Shown here piece after piece: positions 11,590-22,688 of a stretch of 64,000 nucleotides of DNA; within the stretch, counting starts at the first letter, position 1, and the number at the start of each line of letters is the position of its first letter. Under the pieces are notes generated by a model that had not been told where the DNA came from, made no database searches, and worked only from the letters and a program-made list of their open reading frames with translations. The position numbers and the translations under genes are program-made. Source of the stretch: Pelobates cultripes (taxonomy: Eukaryota; Chordata; Amphibia; Anura; Pelobatidae); NCBI GenBank assembly GCA_933207985.1, contig OW240917.1, forward strand, positions 112,580,427 through 112,644,426, in the 5' to 3' direction.

Positions 11590-12046
11590 AATTCCACTTA
11601 GAATTGACTACTATTCATGGAAGGTAATTGACCTCCATGATCTGACCTCTGACATAATTTATGTGCACAGCCATTAAAGAGGAATGGACCAACATTCCAC
11701 AGGCCACAATCAACAACTCTATGTGAAGGGGATGTGTTGCACTGCGTGAGGCAAATGGTGGTCACACCAGATACTGCCTTTTTTTCGGACCCCCCGGATC
11801 CTCTCATTACAGTAAAACTGCACATTTTAGAGTGGCCTTTTATTTTGGCCAGCCTAAGTCACACCTTTGCAATAATCATGCTGTCTAATCAGCATCTTGA
11901 TATGCCACACCTGTGAGGTGGATGGATTATTTGTGATGGATTTAGACAGATTTGTGAACAATATTTGAGAGAAATAGGCATTTTGTGTACATAGAAAAAA
12001 TCTTTGAGTTCAGCTCATGAAAAATGGGGGCAAAAGTGTTCAGTGT
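11590..12046 (+). mobile_element. Tc1/mariner element, 3' end
   Basis: The last part of a Tc1-type transposase gene is followed by a long, well-conserved 3' untranslated region. It contains AGCATCTTGATATGCCACAC and GAACAATATTTGAGAG and closes at GTTCAGTGTA (12046), the usual terminus of this widespread vertebrate family. The 5' part of the element is absent. The family identity rests on recall of the fish and frog consensus, not on a search. Confidence 0.7.
11671..11790 (+). pseudogene. Tc1 transposase C-terminal fragment
   Basis: One frame reads 'AIKEEWTNIPQATINNSM', a stop, then 'RGCVALREANGGHTRY'. This is the extreme C terminus of a Tc1-type DDE transposase. The stop is a TGA where the family has Arg (CGA), as expected from CpG decay. 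The catalytic domain is not in the window. Confidence 0.75.
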
Positions 12047-12059
12047 AAATATATAATAG

Positions 12060-12255
12060 ATATCTTGGCATTCACCCTTTCTCAGCCATCAATAAGTTTT
12101 GGCCTGGGTGCAATCCCACGTTGTAACAATATACAAGAAAATAAATGAAGAGATGCACTCTCAGGGCTTTACAATGAAAAAATGAGGATTTATTCCAATA
12201 GGTATTACATCGAAAAAATAACCGACGTTTCGACCCATTCAGGTCTATCTCAAGG
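12060..12255 (-). repeat. 3' tail of a hairpin-motif repeat, copy a
   Basis: Read on the minus strand, 12255-12221 contains TTGAGATAGACC, a loop, then GGTCGAAACGTCGG. A hairpin GACC/GGTC is flanked by TTGAnA and GAAAC. AATAAA and GAGTGCATCTC follow downstream. Three other copies are in the window (14136, 15653, 63862). The family name is unknown to me. Confidence 0.6.
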
Positions 12256-12855
12256 TCAATGTACCCATATACAAAAGTTATATATGTATATAAGAAATAT
12301 ACAAATGTACTCACTAGTAGTGAAGAAACCCCTGATTCCCTTCGTGTCTACCCGCAAGTGAAACCCGCAATCACGTGACATGCCGCAATGAAAACGTGAT
12401 GACGTGTAAGTCGTTGCTAGGATACCAATAAACAAATGTAATTTAAGAGATCGGTCTTCAATTCCGTGTTGTATGCACAGTGTAATTATATGATAATGAT
12501 GAAGAGTGATAAAGAGAGGACTTAAGTCCTCAATAATGTGCATGATGTGAAATGTGAAAAAAATGTGAATCGAACATTGGTGATGTGTGATAAATATCAT
12601 GCAAGTAATAAAGCCGTATCCAACAAAATCCCAACACATTCTAAGAACAAAAGAGACAGAAAAAAAACATGCATACATTTAAAAACATTTCAAATACCAA
12701 AGGAAGATTCTGAGATATATACATCGAAGATTGCTTAAGAGGAAACTACAGGCATACAACTATATAGAAAAAGAGGCACTTCCCAAACTAATGGGAAGTA
12801 CCAGTCAAAGAGGGTTAAAAGGGTGGCAAAATGGGCATAACCCAGCGTAAAGCAC
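12256..12855. other. no gene seen
   Basis: This is AT-rich sequence between the hairpin repeat and the giant palindrome. The open frames here read over the flanking repeat and show no domain. Confidence 0.4.
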
Positions 12856-13692
12856 AATAGAGGGAGAAAAGATGAAGGAAATGATCAACCCTCCTAAAGA
12901 AAAAGGGGGGGGGTATGATCACCTTCAAGCCACCCCAAAAAAATATAGCGTCTCAAAAATAAAAATAATAAACAACTTTAATAGGAAAAAAGTACAAAAT
13001 AAAATAAATGGATATAAAGGGTCTAGTGTCTGAGGATTGTAACCAGACTCGCATAGATCAGTATATATACATGTTATCGAACTCACTCATAAAAGAGTGG
13101 TAAATATATAAAGTGACTAATATCTTGTACTAGACCCCACAGGATAAACACTAATATATGGAAATCGAAAGGATAGAGAAGGTAAATAAGTGAGAGTGAA
13201 AAATAAAGTGGAAATAACCTAACAAAGGTATAGTACAATAGCTTGAAAAGGTTATATCTAACCACCAGGTAACTCACTGGAATCTATCCCTATAACAGCA
13301 AATATTCAGAGCAAAAAGCAGCTCAAAAAACGGTGTGGCATCCTGGTATCCAAAAAATAATAATAAAAAATAAATGGATATAAAGGGTCTAGTGTCTAAA
13401 GAGTATAGCCAGGCTCACATAGATCAGTATGTATACTTTGTAACAAACTCACTCATAGCAGAGCGGTAAATTAATAAAGTGACTAATATCTAGCACTAGA
13501 TCCCACAAGGTAAACACTGATGTATGGAAATCGAAAGGATAGAGAAGGTAAATAAGTGAGAGTGAAAAATAAAGTGGAAATTACCTAACAAAGGTATGGT
13601 ACAGCAGATTGAAAAGGTAATGTCTAACCACTAAGTAACTCACTAAACTCTATCACTATAACAAAGTATCAACAAAAGGTCAGTGTAACATC
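12856..13692. repeat. left arm (837 bp) of a giant inverted repeat
   Basis: It is the reverse complement of 14228-15064 over its whole length with only scattered mismatches. Landmarks are AGAGGGAGAAAAGATGAAGG at the outer end and GGTCAGTGTAACATCT at the inner end. Inside the arm a unit of about 366 bp is duplicated in tandem, starting near 13005 and 13371 (TAAATGGATATAAAGGGTCT). Confidence 0.95.
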
Positions 13693-13841
13693 TTTATCTC
13701 TCAGAATAACATTTCTTCTATTCCTCCACATATTCTATCGCTTTAGCTATTATCTATTATGGATATATATTTTCCTTTACCGAGCAATCTGTATAGATTT
13801 AGTTCACTTTGTACTCAGATACTTTGCGATTAGGCTGCGGA

Positions 13842-14011
13842 CATGCGCATGATCTAGGAGTTTTCTCGGGTAGACAGGAATCTTCAGCGCATGCGTGTCC
13901 GCCGGTGGGCGGACATGCGCACTCATCTCCGTTACTTTTTTCGGACATGCGCAACCTTGTAAACAAGACATATTGGATGCACTTGCGCATGTCTTGCTTC
14001 TGACATGCGCG
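13842..14011. promoter_or_regulatory. cluster of six NRF1-like half sites in the palindrome spacer
   Basis: CATGCGCA, TGCGCATG or close variants occur at 13842, 13887, 13913, 13945, 13983 and 14002. NRF1 binds YGCGCAYGCGCR, and clustered half sites are typical of TATA-less promoters. The CpG density here stands out from the surrounding AT-rich DNA. The function is inferred. Confidence 0.45.
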
Positions 14012-14135
14012 TTTTTGTTTGCTAATTAGCACGGCGATTCCACCAATCACAATAAGGAGGAGGTATGGAAAGACATTTAAATAGTGGCGGGGGGGGGACT
14101 GTATCTGCGGTTTATTTTATCACTTTTTGATTGCC

Positions 14136-14168
14136 CTTGAAAAAGGCGGTTAGTCCGCCGAAACGCGC
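14136..14168 (+). ncRNA. hairpin motif, copy b
   Basis: CTTGAAAAAGGCGG, loop TTAGT, then CCGCCGAAACGCG: a 5-bp perfect stem GGCGG/CCGCC between TTGAAAAA and GAAACG. It lies in the spacer of the giant palindrome, just before its right arm. It is called a structured RNA element only by comparison with copies a, c and d. Confidence 0.4.
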
Positions 14169-14227
14169 GTTGGGCTGCTCTTTGTTTCTACTCAGACCTA
14201 TTTGAGGTTTTTTCTTTATGGATACCA

Positions 14228-15064
14228 AGATGTTACACTGACCTTTTGTTGATACTTTGTTATAGTGATAGAGTTTAGTGAGTTACTTAGTGGTTAGACA
14301 TTACCTTTTCAATCTGCTGTACCATACCTTTGTTAGGTAATTTCCACTTTATTTTTCACTCTCACTTATTTACCTTCTCTATCCTTTCGATTTCCATACA
14401 TCAGTGTTTACCTTGTGGGATCTAGTGCTAGATATTAGTCACTTTATTAATTTACCGCTCTGCTATGAGTGAGTTTGTTACAAAGTATATATACTGATCT
14501 ATGTGAGCCTGGCTATACTCTTTAGACACTAGACCCTTTATATCCATTTATTTTTTATTATTATTTTTTGGATACCAGGATGCCACACCGTTTTTTGAGC
14601 TGCTTTTTGCTCTGAATATTTGCTGTTATAGGGATAGATTCCAGTGAGTTACCTGGTGGTTAGATATAACCTTTTCAAGCTATTGTACTATACCTTTGTT
14701 AGGTTATTTCCACTTTATTTTTCACTCTCACTTATTTACCTTCTCTATCCTTTCGATTTCCATATATTAGTGTTTATCCTGTGGGGTCTAGTACAAGATA
14801 TTAGTCACTTTATATATTTACCACTCTTTTATGAGTGAGTTCGATAACATGTAAATATACTGATCTATGCGAGTCTGGTTACAATCCTCAGACACTAGAC
14901 CCTTTATATCCATTTATTTTATTTTGTACTTTTTTCCTATTAAAGTTGTTTATTATTTTTATTTTTGAGACGCTATATTTTTTTGGGGTGGCTTGAAGGT
15001 GATCATACCCCCCCCTTTTTCTTTAGGAGGGTTGATCATTTCCTTCATCTTTTCTCCCTCTATT
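14228..15064. repeat. right arm (837 bp) of the giant inverted repeat
   Basis: Reverse complement of 12856-13692, with the same internal 366-bp duplication in mirror image. A 64-codon frame at 14644-14838 gives the same protein as the mirrored frame at 13083-13277. This follows from the inverted repeat and is not evidence of a gene. Confidence 0.95.
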
Positions 15065-15483
15065 ATACAACTATATAGGCTCATAGTTAATAAATAAGAA
15101 ATACATCTTAAGAGACAGATCTCAAACGGATCTAGGAGTCAGATGAACTGCTGACTAATAAATTTAGATAGTGTAAAAACACTGAAAGCATAAAGAAAAT
15201 AAGTGTATATGTATATACATTAAAAAAAGAAATGCAATCATGGATTTAAATTCAAAGGAGGCAAACACAAGAGTGTATGTGTGTCATAGATTCCATGGAC
15301 ATATTAAATATATAAAAACAAGGTTCACTCTATATCACATAATATTGTATATAATTATAAAAATAATCCATACTGCTGTACTAGCGACTCAATTTTTAGA
15401 AGGAAATTAATGAAAAATAAAAAAATTTTAAAAACTGAAAAAATAAAAAATTTATATATATATAATTTTGTTCAGTGTGTATG

Positions 15484-15523
<40 letters not shown>

Positions 15524-15684
15524 GAAAATATAAATGAAAAAACTAACACCAATGTGCTGCTCAGCACTGAATATGAAGGAAAAAATGGAAATGAGAGCAC
15601 TCAGTGGATTTTCAAAGTGAGAAAATATATTTAAATGTTGCCAATTTCGGATCAAGGTTTCGACCTAACAGGTCTTTATCAAGA

Positions 15685-15728
<44 letters not shown>
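15065..15728. repeat. AT-rich DNA with TA microsatellites and hairpin motif copy c
   Basis: TA runs lie at about 15488-15518 and 15697-15725. On the minus strand 15683-15653 reads CTTGATAAAGACC, loop TGTTA, GGTCGAAACCTTG, the same architecture as the other hairpin copies, followed downstream by GAGTGCTCTC. No gene is seen. Confidence 0.6.
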
Positions 15729-15731
<3 letters not shown>

Positions 15732-17229
15732 TACAGTTAAAGTGAGAAATCAGTTAAAGTGCACATTACCTAATTAATCTGCAGATTAACTGATTTGCTC
15801 AATTAAATTGAGGAATTGAGAGTTTTCCGCACTTTACCTAGGTAATGTGCACATTAACTGCTTCTGTCTAGTTAAAGTGCAAAATGTTTGTTTCTTTCCC
15901 CTCGGGTAAAGAGGAAATTATTTATTCCAAAATGTCCTCGCTGCAGAACCTGTTTCACCCTTTCAGTGCAGTCTCTGCAGAGTCGTTCACTTCTCGTCTG
16001 AATGCAGAAAGATTCTGTGTGATTCTTTTGTGAGCAAGTTCCTTTTCAATGCCCTCCATTCGAATTCTCAAAGCGTAGACACATGGCTTGTTGCTTCTCA
16101 GAGGGGGCTGGCTACTAACAACAATGCTGCTCCGTAAGTCCAAGAAATACTTCTCATTGAGGAGAATGAGACCAAGGAGAGGTCTGCTCATGGACCACTG
16201 ATTCCAACAGTCCTTCAAATATGATGATGATGATGATGATGATGATGATATTGAGAACAGTGGAGAGCATCTGCTGGATCATTTCAGGGTGGTTGCTGCA
16301 TAATGTGCAGGAAGTCGCTGCCTCTCTTGTGGTGGTGGGGGGGCTCCTCGTTTCTTACCAGTTCGGGATAACTGTTTTGAAGAGGAGGTATGTGACTATG
16401 TGGTTTAGAAAGGTTTAGAAAAGCAAGCAAAGAAAATGTTAGCAGTTTCTAATGCAAAGCAGCCAAATGTCAACGAAGGTGTCACTTGGAGGATTAAAGT
16501 ACCCGAAGTGGACAGAGCAAAAACTGATGCCTGCTCGATTTTTAGCTGTGGTTCTTAGTAAAAAAGAGGATGTCTTTTATAAACTTGGTACTAAAATGGG
16601 TATTTTGGAAAACAATTGTATGCCAAATCGGAATTCAGTGTTTGCAAAGAGAGATTTTTAACGAAAGTACATGTCCCTGCTGTAGAAATATCTTTACGTC
16701 AAACAGCAATCAAACGATCCCTTGGGAACTGGGCAGGGTTTCCGAAAATGTGACTGCAAATTGAAAATGTACCACAAATAGGTGTACTTTTTGCAAAAAA
16801 ATGAATGCTGTGTAATTCAAAGTGTCGCCAATCTTTAGATTGCACTAATAAGTAAGCATAGTTTTAGAATATGTTTATTTAGCAAATTCATTTCCTTAAT
16901 CGTTTGATTCTTTCTACTGCAGTTTTGTAACAGAAACTTGCTTCTTTATTGCTAAATAAATAACATTATGTTAACTTGATTCTTGTTTGATTGTACTAAC
17001 TTGCTTCTTAAACGTTGCTGTTGTTCCAGCAAAAGATTTTATTTTGCACTTTAACTAGTGCCTAGTAGGTAATGTGCAGATTAACTAGGCAATGTGCAGA
17101 TTACCTAGGTAATGTGAGAAATCTTTGAGAAATTAAACAATTTTCTGCACTTTAACTGATCAGCCTAGTTAATGTGCACATTAACTAGATAATGTGCACA
17201 TTAACTGATTTCTGCACTTTAACTGTAAT
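15729..17229 (+). mobile_element. Ginger/GIN-like DNA transposon, internally deleted
   Basis: Inverted termini of about 150-190 bp flank the element. The left end begins TGTTACAGTTAAAGTG and the right end finishes CACTTTAACTGTAATA. Both ends are built from repeated GTTAAAGTGCACATTACC-type words. Ginger elements have TGTNR ends and a retrovirus-like integrase with a Cys-rich tail. The interior (16440-16790) matches the region between integrase core and tail. At 1.5 kb most of the integrase is missing. It sits in a TA/TG microsatellite, so a duplication cannot be read. A (GAT)n run lies at 16220-16250. Confidence 0.6.
16440..16790 (+). pseudogene. GIN-like integrase, C-terminal remnant
   Basis: Frames read in order 'NVNEGVTWRIKVPEVDRAKTD', then after a frame change near 16545 'VVLSKKEDVFYKLGTKMG', then 'AVEISLRQTAIK' and 'GQGFRKCDCK'. 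This wording matches the tail of GIN/KRBA2-type integrase-derived proteins, which ends in a cluster of C-x-C motifs. Only the first Cys pair is kept here. The DDE core is absent. The assignment rests on remembered family wording. Confidence 0.55.
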
Positions 17230-17258
17230 ATATATATATATTTATATAAAGAGAGAGA

Positions 17259-17408
17259 GAGAAATTTACTCATTCTTACCGTAATTTTCTTTTCCTGGTC
17301 ATAGGCCATGGCAGCACAACAATGGGTAGCTCCTCCCCTATCCCTAATTAGACAGGAACCAATTAAAATAAAGGTAAAAATACCCCCTCCTACCTCCTCC
17401 TCCCTCAG
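17259..17408 (-). repeat. DIRS-A left inverted terminal repeat
   Basis: The terminal 60 bp (TTTACTCATTCTTACCGTAA...) are complementary to 17442-17496 in the internal complementary region. The inner part (17309-17408, GTAGCTCCTCCCCTATCC) is complementary to the right terminal repeat. Confidence 0.85.
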
Positions 17409-17441
17409 TCTAGTTAGCAGCAATATCCCTGGGTGGGATCC

Positions 17442-17535
17442 TTGTGCTGCCATGGCCTATGACCAGGAAAATAAAATTACGGTAAGTATGAGTAAATTTT
17501 TCTCCTTCCTGGCCATATCCATGGCAGCACAACAA
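17442..17535 (-). repeat. DIRS-A internal complementary region
   Basis: It has two abutting halves. 17442-17500 pairs with the left terminus, and 17505-17530 (GGCCATATCCATGGCAGCAC) pairs with the right terminus at 22775-22800. In DIRS replication this region is thought to template joining of the two ends into a circle. Confidence 0.85.
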
Positions 17536-17653
17536 TGGGTAATACCCAAGCTAAAACCAAGGGAGGGAAAGAATACTCAGACAAATATGATATAATGCAA
17601 ATGCAAGTGTATTAGCACAATAAACCAAACGTGACAACATTGTAAGTGAAAAA

Positions 17654-18473
17654 TTAATCATTAGATGCAGAAAGAATAGATCTGCCAAATGCATCGTATT
17701 GACCAGCCTTTACATCTAAATGATAATGTCTGATAAATGTATTTGAGGAAGACCAAGTGGCTGCTTTGCAAATCAGTTCTGCCAACACTCTTGCAGCAGC
17801 TGCCCAGGATGATGAGAGAAAACGTGTAGAGTGTGCTTTTAGACCTTCAGGGATTCGTGCTTTAGATGCTTTATATTATTGGATAATAGCTGCAACTATC
17901 CATCTACCGATAGTGGCCTAAGAGGCTTGAAGACCCTTCCTAGAGCCACTGGGAATAACAAAAAGCCTTTTAGAACTTCGACATTCTGACGATCTCTGTA
18001 AATATATCCTGAGGGACCTCACTAAGTCAATAGCCTTCAAGTCAGTGTCTTCTCCGTCATTAGATTCTTCTGAAATCAGTGCAGGGAGTATTATTTCTTC
18101 ATTTACATGGAACCCCGAAGTTACCTTAGGACGGAATTCTGGAACTGTCCTTAATTTTCATGACCGCCGTCATAAATCTTGCTATGTCTGAGTCCAATGC
18201 CCATTTATGATCAGTTAAAGCAGAGAGGGCTGAAATATGAATTTTCAAGGTATTGTAACTCAATCCTTTTTCCAGGCCAGATTGTAGAAATTCTAAAATA
18301 TCTTTGGTTGATGGATTCAGAATATCCAAAGGTCTTGAACTGGCACATAAAGAAAATACATCCCAGATTCTGTAATAAGTAGATGAAGTGGACTTCTTCC
18401 TTGCTTGTAGGAGTGTCTCAATTACTGCTTGAGAAAATCCCTTATTTTTCAACCCTTCCCTTTCAAGTACCAT
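17654..18473 (-). pseudogene. DIRS-A tyrosine recombinase, deleted and stopped
   Basis: It starts 'MVLEREGLKNKGF' and follows the DIRS-B protein through 'LKIHISALSAL' to 'MTAVMKIK'. It then jumps near 18141 to the segment beginning 'PEFRPKV', in another frame. About 76 codons present in DIRS-B are missing, including the 'SARR' block with the first catalytic Arg. The rest keeps His-x-x-Arg ('AHSTR') and the Tyr nucleophile ('IRHYHLD'), but two further in-frame stops follow ('QAS*' and 'IIQ*'). The recombinase would integrate the circular DNA; this copy cannot. Confidence 0.85.
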
Positions 18474-18479
18474 GCCATC

Positions 18480-20568
18480 AGATGAAGGGTTTGGATGAGG
18501 GATTGGACCCTGTTGTAGCAGGAATGGGACAACTAGAAGACGCCACGGGTCTTTCTTGCAGAGACTTAGTAGGAGAGGAGACCAAGGCCTGTGTGGCCAA
18601 AAAGGGGCTATCAGGATTAATGATACCTTCTCTTGTCTCAGTCTCCTCAGAAGCGGAAAGATGAGAGGATTCGGAGGGAATGCATAGGCCAGGTCGAATT
18701 CCCAATTTCATGTTAGTGCATCTCTTCCCATGGCTTGTGGATCTGGAATTTTTGAAAAGAAATTCTTCACCTTCCTGTTGCTTGTCGCCATCAGATCTAT
18801 TTGTGGACAACCACATTTCCCTGCAATTTGAAGGAATATGTCGTTTGATAGACTCCATTCCCCTGGGTCTAATCTTATCCTGCTGAGAAAGTCGGCTACT
18901 GAGTTTTGTATTCCTGGGAGATGTATTGCAGAAATGCCCTCCAAATTTAATTGTGCCCAGGACATCAGGGGTTTCATAACCTTCATCATTCTGCAACTCC
19001 TCCTCCCTCCTTGATGATTTATATATGCAACTACTGTAGCATTGTCTGATGTGATTTTGACCCACTTGTGGAATAGAAGCTGTCAGAGCCTTGAAAACTG
19101 CAAGAAGCTCTAGGAGATTTGAAGGGGTACCGGAGGCCAGAAAAGGCTACTTCCCTTGGACATAGTTGTCCCGAAGGTGAGCTCCCCAACCCCATTGGCT
19201 GGCATCTGTGGTAATAATGGTCCAAGGGATATTTCCTAGGGGAAAACCTTTGAAGAGAAACTTTTCTTGTGTCCAGCACCTCAAGGATTTCTGTACTTGA
19301 GGAGGGATTTTGATAGGTTGAGACAGATTCCCCCTTTTGAATTGATAAAGGAAATTTGTTTGGAAGGGTCTCATCTTCCATTGGGCCCATCTTGTTAGTC
19401 CTATAGGGGAGGACATGGATCCCAGGAGGCTAATAGCTTTCTCTGCCGATGAAACACTGGATTCCAACATGTCTTTGACTTTTCTTTGGATTTTCATACC
19501 CCTTTCTTGGGACAGCTGTACCAATCCTTTTGCCATGTTGAATGAAGCTCCTAGGTATATCATGCTCTGAGATGGCTTCAGATTGCTTTTGGAGATGTTG
19601 ATTTTCCAACCGTGTTGTTGAAGAAATTGCATACATATGAGGCTGTGATTTTCTAGTTTATGTCTGCTTTCTGACAAAATATTGTCTAGATAATGCTATA
19701 TTGCGATGCCTTTCTTCCTGAGCTCCGCAATTAGAACCACCAGAACCTTTGAGAAAGTACGCGGGGCTGTGCTTAGTCCAAAGGGGAGAGCATGGAACTG
19801 AAAGTGACCTTCTTCTACTGCGAATCTTAGAAATTTTTGATGCTGGTATGCGATTGGGATATGGAAGTATGTGTCTGCCAAGTCTATTGACATAAGCCAC
19901 TGTCCTGGGAATACTGCTTTTACAATGGATTGAAGGGATTCCATTTTGAGTTTTCTTATGTTTAAAAACTTGTTTAGCCTGCTTAGGTCTAGTTTAGGCC
20001 TCCATCCCCCTGTGGATTTTCTGGTGAGAAAGATATGGGAGTAAAATCCATGTGTCTCTTGAGCCCGTGGAACTTGAACAATAACTCCATCTTTTTGAAG
20101 GGATGAAACAAATTCTTTTAGGGTGTTTTTTTTTACTATATCTCTTGGCCAGTTTGTCTTTTGAAAGGAGCGAGGTGGAGGAGTACTGGAAAACTCTATG
20201 GAATAACCTCTTTGTATTATATCCAGCCCCCATCTGTCTTGAGTTGAATGTTCCCAAATTTTTTGGAATAGTAGTAGACGGGCACCTACTCCTCCAGATT
20301 GGGAAGCGACCCCGTCATAAAGGTTTCTTGTGGAATGAAGAACCCCTGGATCTACCTCCTCTGCCCGAAGAATGTCTTCCATATTCTCTTCCGGGCTTAT
20401 ATGATCTGGTGTCTCGAAAGGAATGGTATTTAGAGTATCTCCTAGCTCGAAAGGATCTCCGGGTTTTCCGGTCTTGTGGAAGAAAAGCTCTTTTCCCTTC
20501 TGCAGCTCTTTTGATACACTCATCAAGATTTTTCCCAAACAACATCTCTCCATAAAAAGGAAGAGCAC
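18480..20568 (-). pseudogene. DIRS-A reverse transcriptase-RNase H with C-terminal pol region
   Basis: Fingers and palm are clear ('GGWRPKLDLSRLN', 'MSIDLADTYFHIPI', 'FHALPFGLSTAPRTF'). The active-site box at 19681-19692 reads Tyr-Leu-Asp-Asn instead of YLDD, and a TAG stop at 19696-19698 lies just upstream of it. RNase H motifs survive ('TTDAS', 'LLELLAVF', 'SDNATVVAYI', 'VADFLSR') but are split by a stop after 'VQGK' and by an indel near 19050-19090. The C-terminal region ('QIDLMATSN', 'YAFPPNPLI', 'LIAPFWPHRPW') is conserved in DIRS pol and sometimes described as methyltransferase-like. The copy is dead. Confidence 0.85.
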
Positions 20569-21531
20569 ACAGACTAGATTTAGATGATGAGTCTGCGGAC
20601 CAAGATCTCAGCCACAACGCTCTTCCTTGCCAGAGCTTTTACCATATCCACCGATGATTCAGAGGAAAAGTCAACGGCCAGCTTAATATTGCTTAACCTC
20701 TCCATAGAGAAGATCTGCTTATCCCAAGAAGATCTGCTTCTCTTCTTCCAAGTTCTCAATCCATATTTTCAAAGCCCTGGATGCTGATGTGAGGGCTATT
20801 GCAGGGTGAAAGCCTGTACCAGCCACTACATAGGCTTTAGAAAGATGTAAATCAATTTTTTTTGTCCATCGGGTGTCTAAATGAGCCTACATCGTCAACT
20901 GGTAATGTGGTATGCTTTGCCAGTCTAACCAATGCAGCATCCACTTTAGGGGCATTATCCCAATGGCATGAATCAGATTTTTCAAAAGGATAGAGGTGAG
21001 AAATTCTGCCTTGTGCTGAAAGCTTTTTATCAGTATTGGACCATTCGTCCTTAATTCCTTGATGGTATCATGTACCGGGAAGGTTGCTCTTTTCCTTCTC
21101 AAGTCTGAGAAATAGCAATTAGAAGTTGATGGTTCTGTAACTGCTTCTTTAAGACTCAATGATTTATGTACTTTGTAGATAAGATGATCTACTTGAGCTG
21201 GCTCTAGAAAATCTGGGGGAGTCTGAGTTTCTTCTTCTTCTGAAGATAAGAAATTTCCTTGGTATGACTCCATATCCATGGATTCGTCTGATGAATTGTC
21301 TCGTTGGTAATCTGCAGGGTCATATAACCGGGGTCTTTTGGTTCTTGTACCTGCTTCTTTAATGCCTTGAGTCACCGCTTGTTTTATAAACTGTATAATA
21401 TCGGCGGAAGGATTAGATGTTCCGGCTGCTTCCGATAAACATTCTGCACATAATCGTTTGCCTTCCAGCGGTTTTTTATCACAGGCTTCACAATGATTAT
21501 TTTTTGGAGATTTTCCTTTAGCTGATCTCAC
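20315..21531 (-). pseudogene. DIRS-A Gag-like protein
   Basis: The first 214 codons (21531-20887) hold a Cys box, C-x2-C-x10-C-x2-C ('HCEACDK...LCAECL'), then an acidic stretch and 'RRKRATFPVHDTI', shared with DIRS-B. After frame breaks the C terminus is at 20617-20315 ('LWLRSWSAD' region, then a basic Arg-rich tail 'SYKPGREYGR'). The listed start is a GTG; no in-frame ATG is seen before an upstream stop, so the true start is uncertain. Gag would package the RNA. Confidence 0.75.
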
Positions 21532-21976
21532 CGTTTTGTTTCCCGTAGAACTATCATGATAGGGAAATAACTCGTATTAGCTCTCTTTTGTTTTTATTTA
21601 CAACAACTGTAATATAGATTGAGAAACCAAAATTTCATGGCTTACCTATAACTCTTAGAGTGTGACCTATTATGATATTTAAGAACAGTCTAATAAAAGG
21701 GAATTTACATTATTAAATGTAAAAGAGAGAAGGACAGAAAAAAATTATAAATTATGCATATACCTTTAAGGAAGCAAAAAACCTTGCGTAAACCTGATAA
21801 TGTTTGGAATTCTTCAAATTAAAGATTTGTAATGAACAAGATCGTTTTGAGACCTATTTAAGTAACCAGGCAATGATTTTAATAAATTTTGGCGCTTAAA
21901 TAGGCGTGTGACATCACAACTGATGTCACCGCCTATTCGCGCATTCTCCGATCAAGGAGACCCACAAATTTCCATT

Positions 21977-21988
21977 TGCGCATGCGCG
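21977..21988. promoter_or_regulatory. NRF1-type palindrome upstream of DIRS-A gag, with an ETS-like site
   Basis: TGCGCATGCGCG matches the NRF1 consensus and lies about 446 bp before the gag frame. CCGGAAGT, an ETS/GABP core, follows at 21996-22003. The equivalent place in DIRS-B also has an NRF1 palindrome. A promoter role is inferred. Confidence 0.5.
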
Positions 21989-22688
21989 GCAAAACCCGGA
22001 AGTAAATGAGCGAGCCTCGTCCTCGCGCCAGATCGCGAACTACTCAGATGCCTGAGAGAACTCAGCATGCACGTGAAAAGGACGGCGTGCACGCTTGAAT
22101 ACAGCGCACATGTGCAGACAACTTCCAGGACGCCAAAACGACATGGTAAAGATTTTCCTGTTCCCTCTAGTAATATAACATTTTAACACCTAAAAGACAA
22201 AATTATAAAAACAAAACAAAGGTGTGTGTTGTAATTCACAGGCTTCATCCAGCATGTTAAGGAAAGAAATTATTTAAGCAGGAGGGGGACCCCACAAATA
22301 TAAGTATACCAAATACAATATATATGAAAAGTATTTATCTGTATACATACATGTGGGCTGTCAATATGGAGAAATCTAAGGATGTTTCCAGGATATATAT
22401 TCTTCTCGCCACTTCCTGCTACCTCTTGGTCACTGCAGGGAATAAGAGTTTATTGGCATTCTTCTTTTGCTACCCCTAGGTTCACAGCAAGCAAACCCCC
22501 GGTCACTAATGGTGTATCTTCAGGGGGACACCTTTGCACAGGGCCGGGTACTGAAGCTTCCCAAGGAAGAGAGGCTGAAATCCCTTGGGGGCAGAAGGTA
22601 AAGACCCTCAGATAAGCCAAAAAGAAAAAGTGATTATAGTCCTGAAAAAGACTAATTTGGTCCTATAGGGATAGGACAGGAACAAAAA

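Noticed and set aside
13083..14838. Two identical 64-codon proteins on opposite strands
   Set aside because: They are mirror copies from the arms of the inverted repeat and have no domain.
16221..16418. A frame starting with nine Met
   Set aside because: It is a (GAT)n run read out of frame inside the Ginger-like element.
20103..20555. A 150-codon plus-strand frame
   Set aside because: It is antisense to the DIRS-A pol and gag overlap and has no domain of its own.
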